Position numbers and translations under genes: made by a program. A DNA stretch of 38,000 bases from Planctomycetota bacterium. Its GTDB lineage: Bacteria > Planctomycetota > UBA11346. Below the pieces are notes generated by a model. The model was given only the letters and a program-made list of their open reading frames with translations, was not told the origin of the DNA and ran no database searches. The DNA is taken from NCBI GenBank assembly GCA_003136555.1, contig PLEW01000190.1, positions 8,921 to 46,920 on the forward strand. Direction: 5' to 3'. Of this stretch, positions 16,845-23,840 are shown piece after piece (the stretch's first letter is position 1; the number at the start of each line of letters is the position of its first letter).

Positions 16845-17939
16845 ATGCTGACGGCGCTCTTCGATTATGTCCTGCCGCCGGAGCTGATCGCCCAGGAACC
16901 CGTCACGCCACGCGATGCCTCGCGCATGCTGGTGGCGGGCTGCGCCGGGGGGGCCTGGGAGCACCGGCAGGTCCGCGACTTCCCCTCGTACCTGCGCCCT
17001 GGCGATCTGCTGGTGCTCAACCGCACACGGGTGATCCCGGCGCGGCTGATCGGACGCAAGGCCAGCGGCGGCGAGGCCGAGGTGCTGCTGATCCATCCGG
17101 AATCAGCCGACCTTGACCAGGCTCGCGCTCCGGCCAGCCGCTGGCGCTGCCTGGTGCGCGGCCGGGTGCGCAGCGGTACGCGGATCGCATTCCCGGGCGA
17201 TGCCGTCGATGCCGTCGTCGAGGCCTGCCACGAGGATGGCACCCGCACCCTGGCCTTCCGCGGCGGAGCGGTGCTGGAGCTGGCCGAACGCATCGGCCAC
17301 GTGCCGCTGCCCCCCTACATCCGCAGGGCGGATCGCAGCGAGGATCGCGAGCGCTACCAGACGGTGTTCGCCGACAGCCCGGGTTCGGTCGCCGCGCCCA
17401 CCGCCAGCCTGCATCTCACCCGCGAGACGCTCGCCGCCATCCGCGCCCGGGGTGTCGAGATCGCCTTCGTCGACCTGGCGATCGGTCCCGGGACCTTCAA
17501 GCCGGTCGACTGCGAGCGTCTGGAGGACTTCCGCATCCATGGCGAGCAGTGCTGGTGCCCGGCCGAGACGGTCACCGCCCTCACCGCCTGCCATGCCCGC
17601 GGCGGGCGGGTGGTGGCGGTCGGCACGACCGTGGTCCGCACCCTGGAGAGCGCCGCCGGCCAGCCCGGCGGATTGGCCCCCTATGCCGGCTGGACCACGC
17701 TCTTCCTCCATCCGCCCAGTCGCCTGGCGGTGGTTGACGCCCTGTTGACCAATTTCCATCTGCCGCGCTCATCCCTGCTCATGCTGGTGTCCTGCCTGAC
17801 CGGCATCGAACGCCTGCAAGTCCTGTATGCACAGGCCATCCAGGAGCGCTACCGCTTCTTCAGCTATGGCGATGCCATGCTCCTGCTGCCCGGAGCGTTG
17901 GACGGCCGGTCGGCCCCGGCTAGGGCCGGAATCAGCTAA
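16845..17939 (+). CDS. queA: S-adenosylmethionine:tRNA ribosyltransferase-isomerase
   Basis: A 364-residue protein of the normal family length. It transfers and isomerises the ribosyl group of S-adenosylmethionine onto preQ1 in tRNA, giving epoxyqueuosine. Conserved runs include LFDYVLPPELIAQEP, LVLNRTRVIPARL, YQTVFADSPGSVAAPTASLH, VDLAIGPGTFKPV, VGTTVVRTLES, LLTNFHLPRSSLLMLVS and YRFFSYGDAMLL. It starts 34 bases after the preceding gene and is followed by rpmB after an 80-base gap with a possible promoter. No other queuosine gene is present in the window. Confidence 0.96.
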   Translation: MLTALFDYVLPPELIAQEPVTPRDASRMLVAGCAGGAWEHRQVRDFPSYLRPGDLLVLNRTRVIPARLIGRKASGGEAEVLLIHPESADLDQARAPASRWRCLVRGRVRSGTRIAFPGDAVDAVVEACHEDGTRTLAFRGGAVLELAERIGHVPLPPYIRRADRSEDRERYQTVFADSPGSVAAPTASLHLTRETLAAIRARGVEIAFVDLAIGPGTFKPVDCERLEDFRIHGEQCWCPAETVTALTACHARGGRVVAVGTTVVRTLESAAGQPGGLAPYAGWTTLFLHPPSRLAVVDALLTNFHLPRSSLLMLVSCLTGIERLQVLYAQAIQERYRFFSYGDAMLLLPGALDGRSAPARAGIS

Positions 17940-17953
17940 AGTCGTCTGGCATC

Positions 17954-17980
17954 TTGACCTTCGGGCATCCTCCCTATGCT
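17954..17980 (+). promoter_or_regulatory. Possible rpmB promoter
   Basis: TTGACC (17954-17959) and TATGCT (17975-17980) are separated by 15 bases in the gap between queA and rpmB. The spacer is short, so support is moderate. Confidence 0.35.
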
Positions 17981-18019
17981 TCCTGCCCTTCGCTCTCAGC
18001 CCTTCTTCTCGAGGTCATC

Positions 18020-18289
18020 ATGCCCCACGTCTGCCATTTTACCGGTCGCAAGACCATCACTGGTTGGATCAAGTCGGAGAAGGGTGCCCGTCGCGATGGC
18101 GGTGTGGGCAACAAGGTCAAGGGCCGGACCAAGCGGAAGGTCAAGCCGAACCTCAAGAAGCTGCGCATCGTCATCAATGGCGAGATCAAGCGGGTGTGGG
18201 TCTCCACCAGCGCGATCAAGCGCGGCCTGGTGATTAAGCCGAGCAAGGTCAAGAAGGCCGTTGCTCCGCCGGTCGCGATCGCACGCTGA
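18020..18289 (+). CDS. rpmB: Large ribosomal subunit protein bL28
   Basis: An 89-residue basic protein. It starts MPHVCHFTGRKTITG, as bL28 does (C-x-x-TGK/R), and carries the insert GGVGNKVKGRTKRK before PNLKKLRI, then RVWVSTSAIKRGLV. This insert form is common in PVC and related phyla and is longer than the roughly 78-residue E. coli protein. Only one of the cysteines of zinc-binding forms is present (C5). GAGG lies five bases before the ATG. The gene is immediately upstream of tRNA-Cys. Confidence 0.95.
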   Translation: MPHVCHFTGRKTITGWIKSEKGARRDGGVGNKVKGRTKRKVKPNLKKLRIVINGEIKRVWVSTSAIKRGLVIKPSKVKKAVAPPVAIAR

Positions 18290-18318
18290 TGATAGCGGCA
18301 CCCTGAGGGGTGCCTTCT

Positions 18319-18392
18319 GGCGCCTTGGCGGAGTGGCTACGCAGCGGATTGCAAATCCGTGCACGCCGGTTCGATTCCGGCAGGCGCCTCCA
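18319..18392 (+). tRNA. tRNA-Cys (anticodon GCA)
   Basis: A full 74-base cloverleaf: acceptor GGCGCCT pairs with AGGCGCC, the anticodon arm GCGGA-TTGCAAA-TCCGT has anticodon GCA, and the T arm GCCGG-TTCGATT-CCGGC is standard. Discriminator T and a genome-encoded CCA follow. It closely resembles the E. coli tRNA-Cys. It is the left border of the accessory stretch. Confidence 0.95.
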
Positions 18393-18397
18393 ATGAC

Positions 18398-18423
18398 AAA
18401 ACCTCGGTGAAAACCGGGGTTTT
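18398..18423 (+). terminator. Rho-independent terminator after tRNA-Cys
   Basis: AAAACCTCGG and CCGGGGTTTT form a ten-pair stem (one G-U) around a six-base loop, ending in TTTT, six bases past the tRNA CCA end. It should end the rpmB-tRNA transcript. Confidence 0.8.
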
Positions 18424-18685
18424 AGTCGTTTACGGCGCATCCAATTATCCGGGTCTAGCTTGGCGCATCTGGCACCCATCTAGCGTTTCCGCGCGATGCC
18501 ATGAGCCGTCGGCCAGCAACCCGCGATAATCGCCCCGAGGCCCTCTGGTAATTCCCCGACTCGTTCGGTGACCGGCGGTTTGGGGGTTTGGGAGACAACC
18601 AACGCGGCGGACCTGAAGACCGGCGACCAGTTAGTGGCCCTAGCCCGAAACGCATAAAGCCGAGCAACCCTCGGGAGGATGGGAC

Positions 18686-18868
18686 ATGGGAAAGACGATG
18701 AGGACCGGCCAGCTTAGTCGGGCAACCGGCATAGCGCAGAGCGCGATAAACTATCGATGCCGAGATGGCAGGATTCGGGCCATACGTCCCATGGCCATTC
18801 CTGAACATCGAGGCGCCATTGCTGCGACAACTTATCGAGAAATGATGAACTGCTATCCGATGAGCTGA
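18686..18868 (+). CDS. Small helix-turn-helix protein, excisionase/MerR-like
   Basis: A 60-residue ORF with a strong GGGAGGA eight bases before the ATG. RTGQLSRATGIAQSAINYRCRDGRIRAIRP resembles the winged helix-turn-helix of MerR regulators and phage excisionases (TTGELARxTGVSxSTVxxYxRxGRI). After residue 36 the similarity ends, and the neighbouring frame then reads like coding sequence (LLRQLIEK), so the gene may be frameshifted or truncated. Lying 300 bases after tRNA-Cys, it could be the remnant of an integrated element, but no integrase is visible. Confidence 0.4.
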   Translation: MGKTMRTGQLSRATGIAQSAINYRCRDGRIRAIRPMAIPEHRGAIAATTYREMMNCYPMS

Positions 18869-19284
18869 AGCAGATGACCGGCGGTTGCCGAGGCGCAGGC
18901 TTTGGATATGAACATCCTTTTGACCTCACGGCGCCGCCACCGGTCCGTCCCATATTGTGGAATGTATTTCGTCTAGTTTTCCAAAATTTATCGGGCTATC
19001 TCGCCTCGGCCGTAGATCTTCGGCCCGATGCCGGACAACCCCGACCTTGCCGCGTTCATAGCTCGCGTTCGCGAGCACAGGCAGAAGCTCCGTAACGCCG
19101 TCAGAATTATCCGATTCCGTCATGCCATGCATGCACCGCTGCCTGAGTGGATAATTACCATGAACGATCGAGAATGGTTGATCGTACTGCGGCGCGTCAA
19201 TCGGCCATAGGGTCGCCTAATCCGTCGCTGGATTTCCGCCCCATCATGCCCAGGATTGATGGGCAGCTCTAGGGGTTGATTGCC
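18869..19284. other. Gap with at most one tiny ORF
   Basis: This stretch is more AT-rich than the core genome. Its only ATG-started frame of note is 19028-19210 (60 residues, FIARVREHRQKLRNAVRIIRF, no Shine-Dalgarno), for which I see no family. I cannot support a gene here with confidence. Confidence 0.4.
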
Positions 19285-19650
19285 ATGGGATTTATTATTC
19301 TCCTAATCCACGGCCTCCTGCTTCCCTTCCTGGGATACATTGCTGGCCGCGACAACAACCGGCGGGCCATACCCGTAGCCCTTGTCATAATGGTGGCTTT
19401 TTCAGTATTCATCTATCGGCAATTGTGCACTGGTGATGCCGTGACAGTAAGGGGAAATTTCGGCAAAGACCGCACAGAACACAACTATGCGTTCGGCATG
19501 GGATTCGTAATCGTGACGTGGATGATCCCAGTATTCTCGTACCTGTTCGGAGCGGCGGCCCGGAAAATTGCGGGCGCGACGTTCGTTTATGATGCCGGGG
19601 TGTGCTGCTCAACGCTGCGACGGAAACTGTGTGGATGGAGCTGGAAGTAG
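19285..19650 (+). CDS. Small membrane protein, unknown
   Basis: A 121-residue protein with three likely membrane segments: GFIILLIHGLLLPFLGYIAG (2-21), IPVALVIMVAFSVFIY (30-45) and FGMGFVIVTWMIPVFSYLFGA (70-90). AGGGG lies nine bases before ATG 19285; TTG 19276 is an alternative start without spacing. The short C-terminal part is basic and cysteine-rich (VCCSTLRRKLCGW). Base composition is less GC-rich than neighbouring core genes. I recognise no family; orphan status fits acquired DNA. Confidence 0.5.
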   Translation: MGFIILLIHGLLLPFLGYIAGRDNNRRAIPVALVIMVAFSVFIYRQLCTGDAVTVRGNFGKDRTEHNYAFGMGFVIVTWMIPVFSYLFGAAARKIAGATFVYDAGVCCSTLRRKLCGWSWK

Positions 19651-19663
19651 CCGGGCGCCTCAT

Positions 19664-19709
19664 GCTCACCCCGTCAGCACCCCTGCCACGACCCGGTACC
19701 CGACCGGCC
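19664..19709 (-). repeat. Diverged 46-bp direct repeat, copy 1
   Basis: Matches 20076-20121 without gaps in 37 of 46 positions by my count. On the minus strand it encodes a protein tail ending VGYRVVAGVLTG and a stop codon. Flanking bases do not match, so it is a short block shared by two gene ends. Confidence 0.6.
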
Positions 19710-19733
19710 ACACACGCACCGGGTAGCCTGTCG

Positions 19734-20033
19734 CTATGATCCCTTGGCCTTCCGGTCTAATTGTACCATGGCCACCGTGATGCTCCCTATCAGCGCCATT
19801 TGCCAATAGAATCCCGAGGAAGTTTTTGCTTCAGCTGCCGTTTTAGGAAGACCGTACTTTGTGCCAATGTAATCCAGAAGCATCGACCAGAGATAGGCGT
19901 GTAAGCAACTCAGCGCCAACGTCGCGGAAAGGCGCATGATCAGGTGGTCTTTAATCATGTCGACGGGATAGGCGGTAATGCCGCAGAAGAGGACGCCCGA
20001 AATGCCAATGAAAATCAAAATGAATATTTCCAT
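19734..20033 (-). CDS. Small membrane protein, unknown
   Basis: A 99-residue protein with membrane segments at about 3-20 ([20 protein letters not shown]), 35-53 ([19 protein letters not shown]) and 76-91 ([16 protein letters not shown]). GGAG is 12 bases upstream of the ATG, which is far. Composition is clearly more AT-rich than the core genes. It sits between the two copies of the 46-bp repeat. No family is recognised. Confidence 0.5.
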   Translation of the reverse strand: MEIFILIFIGISGVLFCGITAYPVDMIKDHLIMRLSATLALSCLHAYLWSMLLDYIGTKYGLPKTAAEAKTSSGFYWQMALIGSITVAMVQLDRKAKGS

Positions 20034-20075
20034 GCATAGGCAGGCTCCGATTTCCCATCAGGGGACCAAGAAGAA

Positions 20076-20121
20076 GCTCACCCCGCCAGCACACCCGCAA
20101 CGGGCAGATACCCGACCAGCC
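20076..20121 (-). repeat. Diverged 46-bp direct repeat, copy 2
   Basis: Partner of 19664-19709. On the minus strand the open frame runs from about 20155 as [25 protein letters not shown] and a stop at 20078. This has GC-ending codons and looks like the C-terminus of a lost gene. Confidence 0.6.
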
Positions 20122-20163
20122 GCGCCAGCAGCCTCACCCCCCGCTCCTGGCCATGCACGGCGC

Positions 20164-20412
20164 GATGACTATGGGATGCATGGGAATGTGTGGCAGTGGT
20201 ACGCTGACTGGGTCGGAGATTATCCCTCCGAAGCGATGTCCAATCCCATGGGTCCGACCTCCGGTTCCCGTCGGGTTGTCCGCGGTGGCAGCTACCTTGA
20301 CGTGCCTACGGTCAGCCGGTCCGCGTTCCGCGGCGGGTTCGTGCCGGGCATGCGTAACGACCGCCTCGGCTTCCGCCTCTGCATCTCAGCCCAGCCAGGC
20401 GCAAGCCCATGA
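20164..20412 (+). pseudogene. C-terminal fragment of a formylglycine-generating-enzyme (SUMF1) domain protein
   Basis: The frame reads [15 protein letters not shown], then [26 protein letters not shown] and RLGFRLC, the last third of a FGE-sulfatase/SUMF1 domain, which has a C-type lectin-like fold. Upstream residues in the same frame (open back to 19978) do not look like this domain, so the N-terminal two thirds are missing. It may be a pseudogene or the 3' piece of a rearranged gene. The spots that vary between family members are also the places diversified in retroelement target proteins, but no template repeat or reverse transcriptase is visible here. Confidence 0.65.
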
Positions 20413-20609
20413 GCAGAGGTTCCGCAAGCTATGCTCATGGATTCCCACCACGTCCAGCGAACGCATTGACTGCCAAGCGCCATCGACCCCTCTGGGACCG
20501 CAAGCGCATTCGTTATTATTGGCGTAGACGTGGGCATCCAATGGAGATAGCTGCTTACGCTTGCCGGCTGGTAGCTTGCGGAGCCCGACCAGCTCGCGGA
20601 GAGCGTATT

Positions 20610-20996
20610 TTAGGACACCACGACCACCTGCACTGCCTGCGGCTGGAGCTTGTAGAGCGGCCTGACCGAGCTGCTCTGCGTGACGGATGACGCTTCGGGC
20701 GTGGCCGTCCAGGTCGCGCTGTAGCCGAAGATCGTCGGTGGGCAGGTGTCGAGCACGGCGCTCGGGTCCACCCAGACGATAGTCGAGGTCGAGGCGATCC
20801 AGCCCTGTAGATAGGTCAGGGTCGAGCTGACCTCGGACCAGGCGACTGTGAGCGTGACGGTGGCGCTGGACGTGCACCCATTGCCTGGGCAGGGGAATAC
20901 CAGCAGGGCAGCTAACGCCGGAAACGATCTGATCGCACTTGCGGTGTTCCACTGTCGGATCCGATCGCCTGCATGCGGGAGAAGATGCGCATGACG
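20610..20996 (-). pseudogene. Start-less coding remnant, Ser/Thr/Val-rich beta protein
   Basis: On the minus strand a 128-codon frame is open between stops but has no ATG, GTG or TTG start. Its last 88 codons (20610-20876) end almost entirely in G or C, as true genes here do. They encode a Ser/Thr-rich, beta-type sequence with aromatic residues: ATVTLTVAWSEVSSTLTY, GWIASTSTIVWVDPS, IFGYSATWTATPEA, ending LQPQAVQVVVVS. Two cysteines (residues 41 and 85 of the frame) could pair. It looks like the C-terminus of an exported or structural protein cut off at its 5' end. I do not recognise the family. Confidence 0.5.
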
Positions 20997-21087
20997 TCAT
21001 GCGCTCGACCAGCATGCGCTTCGGGAGAATCACCTGCTGGCCAAGCACACCGACACGATCACGCCCCGCCGAGGCCAGGGGCAATAG

Positions 21088-21103
21088 GCAAGTAAATACT
21101 TGC
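21088..21103. promoter_or_regulatory. Palindromic operator of the ArsR-AHSA1 operon
   Basis: GCAAGTAAATACTTGC is a perfect inverted repeat with seven-base arms and an AA centre, 29 bases before the ArsR start. It overlaps the predicted -35 (around 21099-21104), so repressor binding would block RNA polymerase. ArsR-family dimers bind such palindromes, so autoregulation is likely. Confidence 0.7.
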
Positions 21104-21126
21104 ATATTAAATCGCCGCCCTACAAC
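21099..21126 (+). promoter_or_regulatory. Predicted arsR-type promoter (leaderless)
   Basis: CTTGCA (21099-21104) and TACAAC (21121-21126) are 16 bases apart, and the -10-like hexamer lies six bases before the ATG at 21133. No Shine-Dalgarno is present. An alternative -10 is the AT-rich CATATTAAAT at 21104-21113, which would leave a short leader. Confidence 0.35.
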
Positions 21127-21132
21127 CCCAGC

Positions 21133-21456
21133 ATGTCTGCGGTCGACCTGACCTTCAAAGCCCTCGCTGATCCCAGCCGCCGGGAGCTGCTTGACCGCTT
21201 GCATGCCAGCAATGGCCAGACCCTAGGCGAGCTGTGCAGCGGGCTGGACATGACCCGCCAGGCAGTCACTCAGCATCTCGCCCTGCTCGAAGCGGCCAAT
21301 CTGATCGCCGTGCAGCGGCGCGGCCGCGAGAAGCTGCATTTCTTCAATCCCGTTCCCATCCACGACATCTACGTGCGCTGGATCCGCAAATTCGAACAGC
21401 AGCGCCTCCAGGCGCTGCATGACCTCAAAACCACGCTCGAAAGGAGCAGCCTGTGA
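21133..21456 (+). CDS. ArsR-family transcriptional repressor
   Basis: A 107-residue winged helix-turn-helix protein: FKALADPSRRELLDRL (7-22), then LGELCSGLDMTRQAVTQHLALLEAANLIAVQRRGREKLHFFNP. The metal-binding ELCVCDL motif of ArsR/SmtB sensors is not present (ELCSGLD), so it probably senses something other than a thiophilic metal. Its operator lies directly upstream. The next gene begins inside its stop codon (GTGA overlap), the common ArsR-AHSA1 two-gene arrangement. ATG 21133 was chosen over TTG 21100, which would lie inside the promoter region. Confidence 0.9.
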   Translation: MSAVDLTFKALADPSRRELLDRLHASNGQTLGELCSGLDMTRQAVTQHLALLEAANLIAVQRRGREKLHFFNPVPIHDIYVRWIRKFEQQRLQALHDLKTTLERSSL

Positions 21457-21935
21457 CTACCGATACCTTCCTCTACGTCACCTACATCGCCACCACCCCT
21501 GACAAGGTGTGGACCGCAATCCTCGAGGGCGACGTAACCCGCCAATACTGGGGCGGGAACGCCAACGTCGCGCCCAAGGGCTGGAAGAAGGGCGCTCCCT
21601 GGCAGCATGCAGCCGAGGGCGGCAAGGGTGCGCTGCGCTGCGTTGGCGAGATCCTGGAGATCATCCCGCAGCAGAAGCTCGTGCTGACCTGGGCCGATCC
21701 CGGGGACGCGGGCAATCCCGCCAAGCATTCGCGGGTCGCCCTCGAGATCGAATCGGTCGGCGACATGGTGCGCCTGACGGTCACCCATGACCAGCTCGAT
21801 CAGGCCATGGGCCAGAAGATCAGCAAGGGCTGGCCGATGGTGTGCGCGAGCATGAAGTCCTTCCTCGAGACCGGCCGGGCGCTTTCCATCTTCGGTTCAT
21901 GCGCTCCTGCCACCGCGGGCGCTCGCGCCCCGTGA
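21453..21935 (+). CDS. AHSA1/SRPBCC-domain protein
   Basis: A 160-residue protein of the activator-of-Hsp90-ATPase-like START superfamily (FLYVTYIATTPDKVWTAI at the start, YWGGNANVAPKGWKKGAPW, GEILEIIPQQKLVLTW, LTVTHDQL, GWPMVCASMKSFLETG). These small proteins have a ligand cavity and usually sit beside an ArsR repressor; their ligands are mostly unknown. Start GTG 21453 overlaps the ArsR stop by four bases. The last 15 residues (SCAPATAGARAP) look like an extra tail. Confidence 0.88.
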   Translation: MTTDTFLYVTYIATTPDKVWTAILEGDVTRQYWGGNANVAPKGWKKGAPWQHAAEGGKGALRCVGEILEIIPQQKLVLTWADPGDAGNPAKHSRVALEIESVGDMVRLTVTHDQLDQAMGQKISKGWPMVCASMKSFLETGRALSIFGSCAPATAGARAP

Positions 21936-22439
21936 ACCTAACAGGGCCGTTTCGCCCGGCTGAGACGATGCGGTCACCGGCAATCGACCAATCGGTCGGC
22001 TTGCCGGTGACCGGCTGGCCTTGCTGCCAAGGTACCGCCATGCATCGATGCAGCATGCAGCGGCGATGATGAGCGACAGCGCCAAACGCTAGAACTGGGG
22101 GCTGCCCATCTCGTCCATCGCCTATCCCACCGCAGAACGTGTCGCTCCCGACACTTCCAATGCCCGCCTTCGCTGACGAGCTCAGCTCGATCAGGCCTGA
22201 CTATCGCTGCCATTCCCAGCACTGATCGGAGCCCAAGCTGCTCCCTGGGCGGGGGGGTGACTGGAGATCGTGGCTGGGATTGCCAATGGGAGGCGCTTGC
22301 GAACGGACCGCCCAGGAATCGCACCAGTAGGAATCTCAGGGCAATCCGGTCTACGGACGCAGGAGCATGCATTATCGCACCCAGGGCTTCCTCTACGGCA
22401 TCGGAGAGGCGTGACCCAGAGGCGGCACCTCAGCGCCGT
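21936..22439. other. Non-coding gap with hairpin
   Basis: Between the AHSA1 gene and the SGNH hydrolase I see no supported gene. ORFs in both strands lack Shine-Dalgarno sites and family likeness. The only clear structure is the hairpin at 21971-22013. Confidence 0.5.
21971..22013. repeat. Two-part long hairpin
   Basis: Outer arms CGGTCACCGGCAA and TTGCCGGTGACCG pair perfectly (13 bp). Inside, CGACC and GGTCG pair around an AATC loop. It lies 35 bases after the AHSA1 stop. With no T tract it is not a classical terminator; REP-like repeat, attenuator or recombination site are alternatives. Confidence 0.65.
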
Positions 22440-23393
22440 CTACTTCTTGCTCCGGTCCCCGGCATCAGGCCACGCGGCTTCGGCCTTTGCCATCTGGGGC
22501 TTGCCCAGGCCGAAGGCGCGCAGGATGCCGCGTGCCATCAGCTGGTTCCCGGCATCGTTCATGTGCACGCCGTCGACGGTCAGCAGGTTGGTCCCCGGCT
22601 TGCCCCCCTCCTTGATCGCCGCCTGCATGTCGGCATTGAGGTCTGCCAGCGGCAATCCGCGCTCCTTGGCCAGGGCGCGCAGGAAATCATTGTAGTCGGC
22701 CAGCTTGACGTTGTTGGCATTGGGCAGATCCTCGCCGATGACCGTGGAGGTGAGGATCATCACCCGCGTCCCAGCCGCCTTCGCCTTGTCGAGGATGGCG
22801 GTGATCTTCTCCTTGTACTGGTCCAGCGGCACGCCGTTGGCACCATGCCAGACATCGTTGACCCCGCAGCTCACGGTCAACCAGTCCGGCTTCTTGCTCA
22901 GCACATCGTTGTCCACCCGGCCGAGCATGTCGTTTGAGGTGTTGCCGGAGATGCCGGCCGGGATCGGATTGACCTTGATGCCATTGGCCTCCAGGCCCGC
23001 GACCACCTCGTTGACATAGCCGGTAGGCTTGCCCCAGCCGAATTGGGTGATCGAGTCGCCGAGGAAGGCGACCTTCTGGCCATCGGCGACCAGCAGGATC
23101 GGGGCAGGCGGGGCCATGCTGCTCTTGATCGCCTCGATCTTCGCCAGGATGGCTTGTGCCCGAACCTGGTCGCTCTTCTTGGTCGCATCATGGAGCCGCT
23201 GCAGATCCTTGATTTCCTGGGCCTTGATCTTGTCCATCTGGGCCTCAGCGGTCTTGGCCACCGCCGCGACGGCGGCATCGGCTTTGTCGGCCACCTTCTG
23301 GACATCGGCTGGCAGATCGGAGGGATCGGCAGCATGGAGGAGGCTCGTCGCACACAGGATGAATGCCCAGCGGGAGAGCGTTGAGAGTCGCAT
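22440..23393 (-). CDS. Secreted SGNH/GDSL-family hydrolase
   Basis: A 317-residue protein with a signal peptide (RLSTLSRWAFILCATSLLHAA, cut near residue 22). Residues about 28-92 are a charged, Ala/Lys-rich coiled coil. The hydrolase domain has block I GDSITQFGW (S114), block II around the GNTSNDM segment, block III GVNDVW and block V DGVHMND. These give the Ser-Gly-Asn-His set of esterases and carbohydrate deacetylases. GGAG is six bases before ATG 23393; the longer ORF to 23567 would hide the signal peptide. It probably acts outside the cytoplasmic membrane on acetylated polysaccharide or lipid, which is inference. Confidence 0.88.
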   Translation of the reverse strand: MRLSTLSRWAFILCATSLLHAADPSDLPADVQKVADKADAAVAAVAKTAEAQMDKIKAQEIKDLQRLHDATKKSDQVRAQAILAKIEAIKSSMAPPAPILLVADGQKVAFLGDSITQFGWGKPTGYVNEVVAGLEANGIKVNPIPAGISGNTSNDMLGRVDNDVLSKKPDWLTVSCGVNDVWHGANGVPLDQYKEKITAILDKAKAAGTRVMILTSTVIGEDLPNANNVKLADYNDFLRALAKERGLPLADLNADMQAAIKEGGKPGTNLLTVDGVHMNDAGNQLMARGILRAFGLGKPQMAKAEAAWPDAGDRSKK

Positions 23394-23840
23394 GCGGTGC
23401 TCCAGGCGGATGAGCTTCGCGGCGCCTCGCAGCGCGCAACGGGGTTTGCGCCTCCCTGGCACACGCATGTGACTGATGGGGTGTCTCGGCCGACTTTCGG
23501 CAGCTCGCCTCCTTGCCAGGGCCACCGCCATCAGGGCCTCCCCCTTGTGACGATGTGCGCTGAACACCGAGCACCACCGCCACTACAGCGGCCATCGTCC
23601 TGCACATGCAACCATGGTTGGTCATGGCGTAAGTCGGCGCTGAGCCCGCTTCATAATCCCGTCAGCCACGGAGTCGTCGCAGGCCGTGATTGAGAGCGCC
23701 GATCGGTTGGCCGAGGCGGTGATGCGGGGACTGCGAAAAAGCGGTTGGGCAGGCCGCAGATTGAGATCGAAGCAGGCGCGCATGCTCACCAGACGCCATC
23801 GTCCACGGCGTACAGCACCCGCGGGGACGCTGGCTGGCGC
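23394..23840. other. Non-coding gap
   Basis: About 450 bases between the SGNH hydrolase start and the pseudopilin stop. I see no supported gene; it should hold the hydrolase promoter and the pseudopilin transcript end, but I find no convincing -35/-10 pair or strong hairpin. Confidence 0.4.

Noticed and set aside
18249-18479. Minus-strand ORF containing LPESNRRARICNPLR
   Set aside because: It is the antisense translation of tRNA-Cys, a well-known type of false protein.
19654-19660. GGCGCCT matching the tRNA-Cys 3' end, possible attR
   Set aside because: Seven bases, palindromic and GC-rich; too short to separate from chance.
18424-21087. Integron-like cassette array
   Set aside because: Small orphan ORFs suggested it, but I found no attC-type paired core sites and no integrase.
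20386-21204. 272-residue minus-strand ORF
   Set aside because: Its first part is antisense to the ArsR gene, and the start-less frame ending at 20610 has much better codon quality.
22257-22937. 226-residue plus-strand ORF
   Set aside because: Mostly antisense to the SGNH hydrolase and lacks a ribosome site.
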